Shown one piece after another: positions 20,212 through 29,500 of a DNA stretch of 64,000 nt. The DNA is from Ramlibacter paludis. GTDB lineage: Bacteria; Pseudomonadota; Gammaproteobacteria; Burkholderiales; Burkholderiaceae_C. Position 1 is the first letter of the stretch. Every line of letters starts with the position of its first letter. The notes under the pieces were generated by a model, which searched no databases, had not been told where the DNA came from, and worked only from the letters and a program-made list of their open reading frames with translations. The DNA is taken from positions 62,001 to 126,000 of the forward strand of contig NZ_JAKLTM010000007.1 in the NCBI RefSeq assembly GCF_022012305.1, given 5' to 3'. A program made the translations under genes and the position numbers.

Positions 20212-21768
20212 TCAGTTCAACCGGACCTTGAACGAGAAGCTGAAGCCGGGGTAGGCCCCCGCCCCGCTCCAGCCCACCATGCGGCCGCGCGGCTTCACCC
20301 GCAGGTTGGTCACCGCGGCATCGAAACCGCTTGCGTCCGGCACCGGTACATAGGTCCAGGTGGCGCCATCGTCGCTCGAGAACTCGAGGTCGTCGGTGGT
20401 CGACGACAGCGAGGTGTAGCTGAAGGTGAGCGTGCTGGCGCTGTCGGTGAAGGTGATCGGCCCGGCCGGCGTGCCACCCAGGTTGCCGACGAACAGCGCG
20501 GTGTTGGGCGGGATCCGGTCCGAGATGACGAGGCTGTTGCTGTCCACCTGGCCGAGGCCCGTGTTCGCCACTCCGATCGTGTAGAGCGATTCCGAGCCCG
20601 GGATGTTCTTCGGGTTGGTGGTGCCGCTGATGGGATCGCGCAACACCTGCACCGTCTTGGTGTTCAGGAGGCCGGGATAGACGATGGTGCCGACGGCGCT
20701 GGCCGTCGTCGACGCCGAGCCCAGCGACACCGACGCCTGGTTGACGATGGTCCCGGTCGGATTGCCGGTCAGCTGCGCGTTGATGGTGAAGGTGACCGTG
20801 CCGCCCGGCAGCATCTGCGGGATGGTGAGGCCGGCGCCCTGCATGTTGGCCACCGTGGTGCTGGCAACGGTGGGACAGGTGGCGGACTGCGCCGCGCAGC
20901 TCACCCCGGAGGTCGGCAGGTTGGCCACCGCGGGATCCTTGAACACCACGCTGGTGAGCGTGATCCCGGTGGTATTGCTCACGGTGACGGTGTAGGTGGT
21001 CGTGTCGCCCGGCGTGATGCTGGTGGCAGGATTGGTCTTGGTGATCTGCGGCAGCGTGACCACCGAAACGTTGCCCTGCACGCCGCTGGGCGCGTTGCAC
21101 TTGGACGTGGTGTTCGGCACCGGGTTGGCAGCGCTGGTGCAGACCAGCCCGCTGGGGCTCGCCTGGTTGTCCCAGGTCACCACGAAGGGAATGTTCAGCG
21201 CGCCGCTGCTGTCGGCGGCCTGGCACTTCACCACCACGCCCGTGATGGTGAAGGTCTGCGTGCCGCCCGTTCCGACCGTGGACGCACTGCCGTCGCCGCA
21301 GGTGTCGGTGACAGGCTGGCCGGAGATCGTGTACGGCCCGGGATCGAGGCTGGGGAAGACCGAAGTCGGCAGGATCGCCACCTTGCAGGACCGCGAGCCG
21401 GTGCCGGTGGGCGTGCTGCGCGTGGACAGCAGCTGCGGGTTGCCGCCGTCCTGGGCCAGGAAGATGCCGACGTCGTAGCGCGTGCTGGAGCCGAAGGTGA
21501 CCGTCACGTCCAGGTCGAGGGTCACGGTGCCGCCGCCGACGCACGAAGTCGGCGTGCCCGGCCCGCTCTTGGCGGTGATGTTGGTGATCTGCACGTCCTT
21601 CGCCGTGCAGCCCAGGCTGCTGCCGTAGCGGTCCGCCGGGCACATGTCCAGCGGAAAGGACGGGGCCAGCGTCTGCGCCGCCACGGCGCCGGCCAGCAGC
21701 AGCAGCATCAACCCCGCCAGCAGCCGGAGCCAGCAGCCCCGCAGGGCGGCAAGGTTCGAGCTTTGCAT
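20212..21768 (-). CDS. Exported DUF11-type repeat protein (locus gene 6)
   Basis: 518 residues. A signal peptide ends near residue 31 (LLLLAGAVAAQ). A cysteine-containing N-terminal domain with no family I recognise follows (about 35-240). Then come two DUF11-like beta modules: one from QITKTNPATSITPGDTTTY, and a terminal one with NPKNIPGSESLYTI, FSSDDGATW and LRVKPRGRM. It ends FSFKVRLN-stop. The terminal module is a close copy of the end of the next gene upstream, visible at both protein and DNA level. It starts 7 bp after that gene, so it is the last cistron of the locus. Probably exported by Sec; final location (periplasm, surface or medium) unknown. Confidence 0.82.
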   Translation of the reverse strand: MQSSNLAALRGCWLRLLAGLMLLLLAGAVAAQTLAPSFPLDMCPADRYGSSLGCTAKDVQITNITAKSGPGTPTSCVGGGTVTLDLDVTVTFGSSTRYDVGIFLAQDGGNPQLLSTRSTPTGTGSRSCKVAILPTSVFPSLDPGPYTISGQPVTDTCGDGSASTVGTGGTQTFTITGVVVKCQAADSSGALNIPFVVTWDNQASPSGLVCTSAANPVPNTTSKCNAPSGVQGNVSVVTLPQITKTNPATSITPGDTTTYTVTVSNTTGITLTSVVFKDPAVANLPTSGVSCAAQSATCPTVASTTVANMQGAGLTIPQMLPGGTVTFTINAQLTGNPTGTIVNQASVSLGSASTTASAVGTIVYPGLLNTKTVQVLRDPISGTTNPKNIPGSESLYTIGVANTGLGQVDSNSLVISDRIPPNTALFVGNLGGTPAGPITFTDSASTLTFSYTSLSSTTDDLEFSSDDGATWTYVPVPDASGFDAAVTNLRVKPRGRMVGWSGAGAYPGFSFSFKVRLN

Positions 21769-21775
21769 TCTTCCC

Positions 21776-24700
21776 CTAGTTCAATTTCACCTTGAAAGCG
21801 ATGGTGAACGACGGATACGGCCCCGCCCCGCTCCACCCGGCCATGCGGCCACGCGGACGCACGCGGAGGTGCGTCACCGCGGCGTCGTAGCCCGTCCCGT
21901 CCGGCACCGGAGTGTAGGCCCAGGTGGTGCCCCCATCGTTGGAGAAGTCGATGTCGTCGGCCGCGGAGTTCAGCGCCGTGTAAGCCAGGGTGAGGCTGCT
22001 GCCCGCATCCGCGAAGGTGACCGGGCCGGCCGGCGAGCCGCCGAGGCTGTTGACGAACAGGGCGGTGTTGGGGGGAATCGGGTCGACGATGCCGATGGTG
22101 CCGTCGTCGACGCGCCCCAGCCCGCTGTTGGTCACGGTGATCGTGTACAGCGATTCCGAGCCGGGGATGTTCTTCGGATTGCTGGTGCCGTTGATCGGGT
22201 CACGCACCACCGCCACCGTCTTGGTGCTGCTCAAATTGGGGTAGACGATGGTGTCGCTGTCCTGCACCGTCGTCACGCCGGCGCCGGACGTCGCCGTTGC
22301 CACGTTGGTCAGCGTGCCGGTCGGATTGCCGGACAGCGTCGCCGTCAGCGTGAGCACCACGGTGCTGTTGTTCGGCATCGACGACACCGTCATGCCGCCG
22401 GCCGACTGCAGCGCCGTGATCATCGCCGCGCTCGCCAGGGCCGGACAGGTCGCCCCGCCCTGGGCGGCGCAGGCGGCGCTGTTGATCGTGAGGTTGGCCA
22501 CCGCCGGGTCCTTCAGCACCGCCGCCGTGCCGCCCGTGTAGGTGGCGCCGCTGGTGTTGCTCATGGTGATGACGTAGGTGGTGGTGTCGCCGGGCGAGAT
22601 GCTGGCTACCCCGTTGGTCTTGGTCAGGTTGGGGCCGGGCGGCGGCGTCACCGTCAGCGTCGCCGTCACGTTGTTCACCAGGTTGATCGAGAGTCCGCTG
22701 ATGTTGGCCGCCGCGTTGTTGTAGCTGCCCGAAGCCGCGGCGGTCACCACCGCGGTGACCGTGCAGGACTGCAGGCCGGCGGCCAGGGTGGCGCCGCTCA
22801 CCGCCAGGGTGCCGCCGCCCGCCGTGCCCGTCACCGTGCCGCCGCATTGCGAAGCCGCGGGCACGGACGACAGCGTCACGCCCGCCGGCAGCGTCTCGGT
22901 GAAGGCGATGCCGTTCTGCTCCGCCAAGCCGGGGCCGTTGGTGAGGACCAGCGCCATCGTCGACGTGCCGCCCGCCACGATGCTGCTGGGCGTGAAGGTC
23001 TTCGACAGGCCCACGGCTTCCACCACCAGCGTGTCGTTCACCGTCGTGGCCGTGAGGCCGCCCAGCAGGTTGCTGATGTTCGACGTGGTGTTGGTGTAGG
23101 TGCCCGCCACCGTGCTGCGCACGGGAATGGTGATCGTGCAGCTCGCACTGGCGCCGAGGTCGACGCCGGTGATGGTCAGCGTCGACGTTCCCGGCGCGCC
23201 GACCCGCCCCAGGGCCGTGCCGCCCGTGCTGGTGCAGGTGCCGCCGAAGGCGCCGCTGGGCGCGACGACCAGGCCGGTGGGCAGCGTGTCGCGAAAGCCC
23301 ATGTCCGTGGTCGCCGAGGCCTTGTTGCTGATGGTGAAGGTGAGGATGGAGTTCTCGCCCACCCCCACCGGGTTCGGCGACGTGACCTTGGTGAGCACCG
23401 GAGAGCCCGGCGCGGTGACGACCAGGGTCGCAGTGGCCAGGTTGCCCGTGCCCGCGTTGGCGCTGCGTACCGCGCCGGTGGTGTTGGTCAGCGTGCCCAG
23501 CGTACCGGTCGCGACCACGCGGAAGGAAATCAGGCAGCTGGAGCCGGGGCCGCCGGTGGCGCCGCCGGCCACGTCCACGATCGTGTCGCCCTGTGCGCCG
23601 CCGCTGTTGACCGTGAAACCGCAGGTATTGACCACGCTGGGCGGGCTGGCGATCGCCATGCCCGCGGGGAAGGGATCGGTGATCGCCACCCCTGTGATGG
23701 ACCCCAGCGAGCCACCCGCCGGATTCGTCACCGTCAAGGTCAGCGTGGACGTGCCGCCGGCCGGCACGCTGGCCGGGCTGAAGGACTTGGCCAGCACCGG
23801 CGGATAGGACACGATCGTCGAATCGGTGGCCGTGTTGTTGCCGCTGTTGCCGGCGGGTTCGCTGCCGCCGGACACCGTCACGCTGTTGACGACGGGGGAC
23901 GCGGCGGCCGCGGCCGCCGTCGGGACGACCGAGATCACCACCGGCGGCGCCGAGGTGTTGTCGGCGATGACCGTGGTCCGGGTGCAGGTCACGTTGGGCG
24001 AGGCGAAACTGCAGGTCCAGTTGGTGCCCACGGCCGACACGTAGGTCAGGCCCGCCGGCAGCGTGTCCACCATGGTCACGGTGCCCGTGGTCGTCATCTG
24101 CCCGATGTTGGTCACGGTCACCGTGTAGGTCGCGGTGACGCCTACCGCGAAGGAGCCGTTGTGCGACTTGGTGACCGCCAGGTCCGGCGCGGTCACGGGG
24201 GTCGTCAACGCATACGAGTTGTTGCCGGTGTTGGCCGGCGCCTCGGCCGCGCCGACGACGTTCACGGTGTTGGTCACCGACGGTGCCGCAGCGGCGCCCA
24301 CCGTCACCGGCACCACCACCGTCGTCGAAGTGCCCCCGATCGGGATGCTGGTGGAGCGCGTGCAGTAGATGTGCGAGTTGCCCGCCGTGTTGGCGCCGGG
24401 CTGGTCGCCGTTGGCCGCGCAAGTCCAGCCGGTGCCTATCGTCCAGTTGGTCGGCGTGAGGCTGCGGATGGTGAGGCCCGCGGGCAGGTCGTCGGTGAAG
24501 CTGTAGGTGCCGGTCGTGGCCCGGCTGCCGGTGTTGGCGACCGTGAAGGTATAGGTCGATGTGGACCCGACCGCCAGGGAGCCCGCCACCTTGGTGATGC
24601 TCAGGTCGAAGTCGTTCACCACCGTCGTCAGCGATGCGTTGTTGTTGCCGTTCGCCGTCGGCGGCTCCCCGCCGCCGCTGACGCTCGCCGTGTTGACCAC

Positions 24701-26584
24701 CTGCGGCACCGCGGTGTTGAGGACGTTCACGACGAAGGTCACCGTGGTGGACGTATTGCCGGCCAGCAGCGCGGTGGAGCGCGTGCACAGCACGCCCGTG
24801 CCCCCGACCACGTTGTTGGGCGCGGCGGCCGGGCAGCTCCAGCCGGCGCCGGCGACCGGCGCCGAATAGAGCGTGAGGCCGGTCGGCAGCGGGTCGGACA
24901 GCGTGTAGGTGGCCGCGCCCGTGGTGGTGCCGCCGACATTGGTGACGCTAAGCGTGTACGTGACCGTCGTGCCCACCGTCATGCTGGAGGTCGCCAGGGT
25001 CTTGTTGGGGCGCAAGTCGGGGCAGGACGTGCTGCAGACCACGTTGCCGACGGTGGACGTGTTGTTGCCGTTGTTGCTGGCCGGCTCGCCGCCGCCACTG
25101 ATCGCCGCGGTGTTGGTGACGGTGGGCGCGGCGCCCGCGCTCGGCGTCACGGTCAGCGTGATGGGGTTCGGATTGGTCGCACGCGCGCCGATCACCGTGC
25201 TGCTGGTGCAGGTCACGGTGCCGGAGGCGTTGCTGCAGCTCCAGCCGGTTCCGGTCGCGGACACGTACGTCAGGGTCGCCGGCAGCACATCGACCACCGT
25301 GTAGGTGCCGCTGGTGGCGGCGGAGCCCGCGTTGCTCACCGTGATGCTGTAGGTCCCGGTGAGGCCCACCGTGAAGCTGGAGTTCGGCACCTTGCTCAGG
25401 GTCAGGTCGGGACTGGGCGTCACCAGCACGGAAGCCTGGTCGTCTTCGCTGGCCAGGCTGTTGTTCGGCGTGGAATCGGGGTCGTACTGGTCCGAATAGC
25501 TGATCTGCGCGGTATTGGTCACCGCCGTGGAGCCGCTCACGTCCACGTTCATGGTCAGCGTGGCCGACGCACCGACCGCCAGCACGCCGATGCGCCAGGT
25601 GCCCGCCGGATAGATGCCGACCGTCGACGTCGAATAGGTGCCTTGCGAGGGGGTGAAGGACGTCACCGTCAGGCCGGCCGGCACTGCGTCGAGCACGCGC
25701 GCGTCGGTCACCGGCACCGGCCCGTTGTTGGTCACGGTGACGGTGAAGCTGGTGGTGGCGCCGGGCGTGGCGTTGCTGGCGGTCTTGGTCAGGCTCAGGT
25801 CGGCCACGCGCTGCGGCGCGGTGGACAGGTCGCCGATGTTCGCCATGCCGGTGGTGTTCGGCAGCGCCGTCGCAGCCAGCGTGGCCAGGTTCACCTTGCG
25901 CAGGTTGCCGCCGTTGTACATCGAGATCAGCATCGTCCCGTCGTGCGTGAACGCGCAGCCCGTGACGTAGCCGTTGGGCGCGGCGACGCCGGTGATGCCG
26001 GTGCCGGTGATCGTGCCCAGCCGCGTGCTCACGCCCGCCGACGTGACGGTGAAGACGTCCTGGTTGGCGACCATGTACAGGACGCCGGTGTTGGTGTTCA
26101 GGCAAAGGTCGCCGCTGGAAGTGGGCAGGTCACCGCTCAGCGGCGTGGTGCTCAGGATGCCGCCGGTGTTGGTGTCCAGGGTCCAGATGCTGGTCGTGGT
26201 GTCCATCGCCAGCAGGTTGTTGGCGTTGTCGAAGCCCAGGCGCACCACGTTGGTGGTCGTCGCGCCGGGCGTGCCCACCAGCACGGGCGCGACGTTGGGC
26301 GTGGCCGGATTCCAGCGCCACAGGTTCGGGTTGGTGCCGCTGGAATCCAGGTAGAACAGCATGCCGTCGCTGGGCCGCGTGGCAAGCGTGTAGCCCTGCG
26401 GGTTGGCCGGCGGATTGATCGGCGTCAGCAGCGTGGCCGGGCCGCCGCTCACCACGTCCACGCTGTAGATCCCGTTCAGGTTGAGATCCATGATGAAGAC
26501 GTTCTCGGCGCGCGCGGGCGCGGCCAGCAGCGCCAGCAGCGGCAGCAGCACCAGCCAGAGGGCGCGGGTGAAGAAGGCGTGCAT
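21776..26584 (-). CDS. Large exported protein: beta-propeller-like N-terminus plus ten DUF11 modules (locus gene 5)
   Basis: 1602 residues from ATG 26584 (the frame is open further upstream, but the signal peptide MHAFFTRALWLVLLPLLALL starts here). After cleavage near residue 26, residues 27-258 resemble a propeller of short YVTN/PQQ-like repeats, with phrases such as FDNANNLLAMD. From 261 on I count ten modules of about 130 residues, each opening with a variant of DLxLTK and containing TYTVTVTN-x-G and PAGLT-type motifs, the hallmark of DUF11. The last has NPKNIPGSESLYTI, FSNDGGTTW and LRVRPRGRM, and ends FKVKLN-stop. DUF11 stalks are found on cell surfaces in many phyla. Function here unknown; adhesin or sheath component is inference. 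Confidence 0.85.
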   Translation of the reverse strand: MHAFFTRALWLVLLPLLALLAAPARAENVFIMDLNLNGIYSVDVVSGGPATLLTPINPPANPQGYTLATRPSDGMLFYLDSSGTNPNLWRWNPATPNVAPVLVGTPGATTTNVVRLGFDNANNLLAMDTTTSIWTLDTNTGGILSTTPLSGDLPTSSGDLCLNTNTGVLYMVANQDVFTVTSAGVSTRLGTITGTGITGVAAPNGYVTGCAFTHDGTMLISMYNGGNLRKVNLATLAATALPNTTGMANIGDLSTAPQRVADLSLTKTASNATPGATTSFTVTVTNNGPVPVTDARVLDAVPAGLTVTSFTPSQGTYSTSTVGIYPAGTWRIGVLAVGASATLTMNVDVSGSTAVTNTAQISYSDQYDPDSTPNNSLASEDDQASVLVTPSPDLTLSKVPNSSFTVGLTGTYSITVSNAGSAATSGTYTVVDVLPATLTYVSATGTGWSCSNASGTVTCTSSTVIGARATNPNPITLTVTPSAGAAPTVTNTAAISGGGEPASNNGNNTSTVGNVVCSTSCPDLRPNKTLATSSMTVGTTVTYTLSVTNVGGTTTGAATYTLSDPLPTGLTLYSAPVAGAGWSCPAAAPNNVVGGTGVLCTRSTALLAGNTSTTVTFVVNVLNTAVPQVVNTASVSGGGEPPTANGNNNASLTTVVNDFDLSITKVAGSLAVGSTSTYTFTVANTGSRATTGTYSFTDDLPAGLTIRSLTPTNWTIGTGWTCAANGDQPGANTAGNSHIYCTRSTSIPIGGTSTTVVVPVTVGAAAAPSVTNTVNVVGAAEAPANTGNNSYALTTPVTAPDLAVTKSHNGSFAVGVTATYTVTVTNIGQMTTTGTVTMVDTLPAGLTYVSAVGTNWTCSFASPNVTCTRTTVIADNTSAPPVVISVVPTAAAAAASPVVNSVTVSGGSEPAGNSGNNTATDSTIVSYPPVLAKSFSPASVPAGGTSTLTLTVTNPAGGSLGSITGVAITDPFPAGMAIASPPSVVNTCGFTVNSGGAQGDTIVDVAGGATGGPGSSCLISFRVVATGTLGTLTNTTGAVRSANAGTGNLATATLVVTAPGSPVLTKVTSPNPVGVGENSILTFTISNKASATTDMGFRDTLPTGLVVAPSGAFGGTCTSTGGTALGRVGAPGTSTLTITGVDLGASASCTITIPVRSTVAGTYTNTTSNISNLLGGLTATTVNDTLVVEAVGLSKTFTPSSIVAGGTSTMALVLTNGPGLAEQNGIAFTETLPAGVTLSSVPAASQCGGTVTGTAGGGTLAVSGATLAAGLQSCTVTAVVTAAASGSYNNAAANISGLSINLVNNVTATLTVTPPPGPNLTKTNGVASISPGDTTTYVITMSNTSGATYTGGTAAVLKDPAVANLTINSAACAAQGGATCPALASAAMITALQSAGGMTVSSMPNNSTVVLTLTATLSGNPTGTLTNVATATSGAGVTTVQDSDTIVYPNLSSTKTVAVVRDPINGTSNPKNIPGSESLYTITVTNSGLGRVDDGTIGIVDPIPPNTALFVNSLGGSPAGPVTFADAGSSLTLAYTALNSAADDIDFSNDGGTTWAYTPVPDGTGYDAAVTHLRVRPRGRMAGWSGAGPYPSFTIAFKVKLN

Positions 26585-26595
26585 CGCGGGTGGTC

Positions 26596-29500
26596 CTAGG
26601 GCTTCAAGGGCAACTGGCCCTTCGCGCGGTCGTTCAGGTCGAAGGTGTCCTGGTCGACCTTGACGCGCAGTGCCACGTACAGGCCCTTGCCGCGGTATTC
26701 GGAGCCGGTGAAGTCGGCGTCGGTGAAGCCCATCTGGTTGTAGCCGACGGCCATCCAGGTGTTGTCCGTCAGGCGGTAGCCGACCGAGACGCCCATCTGC
26801 GTCTGGCGGGTTCCCGTGCGGTACGAATGCAGCATGCTGGCATGCAGGCCCACGTCCCAGCGCTCGGCGATGTCGTGGCGCGCCTCGACGCCGATCAGGT
26901 CGGTGTAGCCGCTGTAGCTGGTGTCGCCGATCATCTCGCGCACGTACTTGGCGCTGTACTGCAGCGCGACCTGGGTGTCGCGGGTCGCCTTCCAGTTGGC
27001 GTTGAAGTTGCTGATCAACTTGCGCGTGAGCAGGCGCGAGGCCAGGCTGGTGGTGTTGGAGTCGTCGACGTACTCGAACTTCTCCAGCCACATCCAGCTG
27101 CTGTCGGCGGGACGCGAGGCGAAGCTCAGGCGCGCCGCGATGTTGCGGGTGTCGCTGGCGCCGTTTTCCTTCATCACCGACAGGCCGGCGGCCATCACCT
27201 GACCCTGCGCCAGCTTGCGCTGCGCGCCCAGCAGCAGGTTGACCTTGGTGCCGTCGTCGGCGCCGCGCCATTCGGCCCGCGCATTCGCGCTCCACACGTC
27301 GTCGTGGTAGGCCAGGCCCATGCTGACCGCGGTGTAGTCGCCCGTCACCAGGCCATAAGCGGCGCTGGCAGCGGTGGAGGTGCCCGACGCGGGCGGCTGC
27401 GCCGGGCCCAGCGGGTTGGCGGTGTTCTTCAGCGTCTGGACGCGGTCGATGCTGGCGTCGGCGGCCCAGCGGTCGTTGATCTGCACCTTCTGCACCAGGC
27501 CCATGTTGGCGTACAGGCGGTTGGAATCCAGCGTGCCCTGCGCGCCGCCGCCCAGCTGCATCTCGGCGCCGCGCCAGAGCGTGGTGCGCAGGCCGATGCG
27601 GGTGGTGTTGGCCTTGACCTCGTCGCCGCGCGCGAATTCCTGCGTCGCGAGCAGCGTGGTCTCGGGCGTGAGCTTGTAGTCGGCGCCCAGCACCAGCCGG
27701 TTCGGGAAGTTCACGGTGCCCTTGCTGCCCACGTCCAGGTCGGTGGTCGCGCGCAGGATCAGGCGGCGCTCCATCATCTCGTAGGAGACGCCGCCGGTGA
27801 CCTGGCGCGCCTCGCTCTCGTTGCCGGCGCCGTCGCGTTCGTTGGCCAGGCGGGCGCCGCCGCGCAGGGTGAGGCCTTCCTTGTCGGTCCACTCGGCCTG
27901 GCCTTCGACCACGTCGCGGCGGCCGCCGCTCACCAGGTTGTCCTGGCGGTAGGTCGTGCCCGAGACCTGCATCTGGTCCGACAGCTTCAGGCGGCCCTCG
28001 GCGCCGACGGAACGCTGGCCGGCGGAGGCGGCAGCCTGCTGGCCCAGGCCGAAGCCCGGCTGCTGCTGCGAGGCGTAGGCGCGCGCGGCAATCTTGCCGT
28101 CGTCGTGCGTCACCTCGGCCAGCCAGGCGTTGCCCTTCTCGCTGCCGGTGCCGGTGTTGCGCTCGGTGGTCGCGGCTTCCGCGCGGATCTTGGTCGTCTC
28201 GCCCAGGCGCACCGTGGCGTCGACGGCGGTCAGGTTGGCTTCGCGGCCGGCCGTGCCTTCGTGGATGTGGGTGGCGCCCACTTCGCTCTTCTCGCCGACC
28301 TTCAGCGCCGCGCGGCCGCCGTAGGTCCAGGTCTCGCCGGCCTTGCCGTCGGTCTCGTACTCCGCGACGATCAGCACCGGGTTGAGGTTGGTGTCGCGCG
28401 AGGGGATCGGCTCGCGGAAGAACAGCGTGCCCTGCGCCGCATCCAGCTGGTAGTCCAGGTAAGGCGTGAGCGAACGGGTGGACAGCACCTGGTCCGGATG
28501 GAAGCGGTCGCGCACCTCGATGCGGATCTTCTCCGAGTTCAGCAGCACGTTGCGCGCGCGCAGGCGGTACAGGCCCGACGTGCCGTCGCCCTGCAGTTCG
28601 TCCTTCATGAAGGCCTGCGCCGTCTTGGCGGCGAAGGCGTTGTAGCCGACGCGCTCGCCCTTGTATTCCGATTTCAGGCCGGTCAGCGTGCGGCTGTAGC
28701 GGCCCAGTTCGCTCACCGTGAGGCCGGTGTCGAAGTCGCCGAACAGCGCATAGAACTGCTTCTTCTCGATCTTCAGGTACAGCTTGCTGGTGCTGGCCGC
28801 GTCGAACTGCGGCTGCGTGCCGTCGGCGTACAGCGTGTAGTACTGGTTCGGGTCGATCGCCTGCTTGAGCGAGGAGGCGTCGCGCGCGCTGCCGCGGACC
28901 TTGGCGCTGTCGTAGGCGGCCGTCAGGAGGTACTCGCCCTTGACCTGGCCCTTGGCATAGAAGGCGATGCGGTTGCCGTCGGACAGGCGCTCGTCGGCGG
29001 AGGCGTCCTTCAGCGCTTCCAGGTTGCCGGAAAGCTTCTTGTGGACCAGCGTGCCCTCGGCGAAGCCCACCAGGATCCACTCGCGCAGGTCGGCGCTCAG
29101 CCAGGCGCGCACTTCCTGCGTGCGCTGGCCGGGGAAGTCGAAGCGCAGCACCGCCTCGCCGGTCTGCGTGGTGGGCTGCAGCGGGATCAGCGCCACGCCG
29201 TCGTCGGCGACCTGGAACTTGGGCTGGCCGCCCAGGTTGCCGGACAGCGGCTCGCGCTGCAGCGCGTCGGCCTGCTGCTGCGGCAGGAACGGCGAGTTCA
29301 GCTGGAACTCGCCGGTGAGGCCGCGGCGCACCGGCTGGCCTTCGGCATCGAGCATGCGCACGGCGACCACCGGGTTGGAGCGGCCGTCGGCCACCAGGCG
29401 CGAACGCTGCAGGTCCAGCACCACCTTGGCCGGCGCCGACGAATAGTGGATCACGCGGCTTTCCTGCAGCAGCACGGCGCCCTGCGCGTCGCGCACCAGC

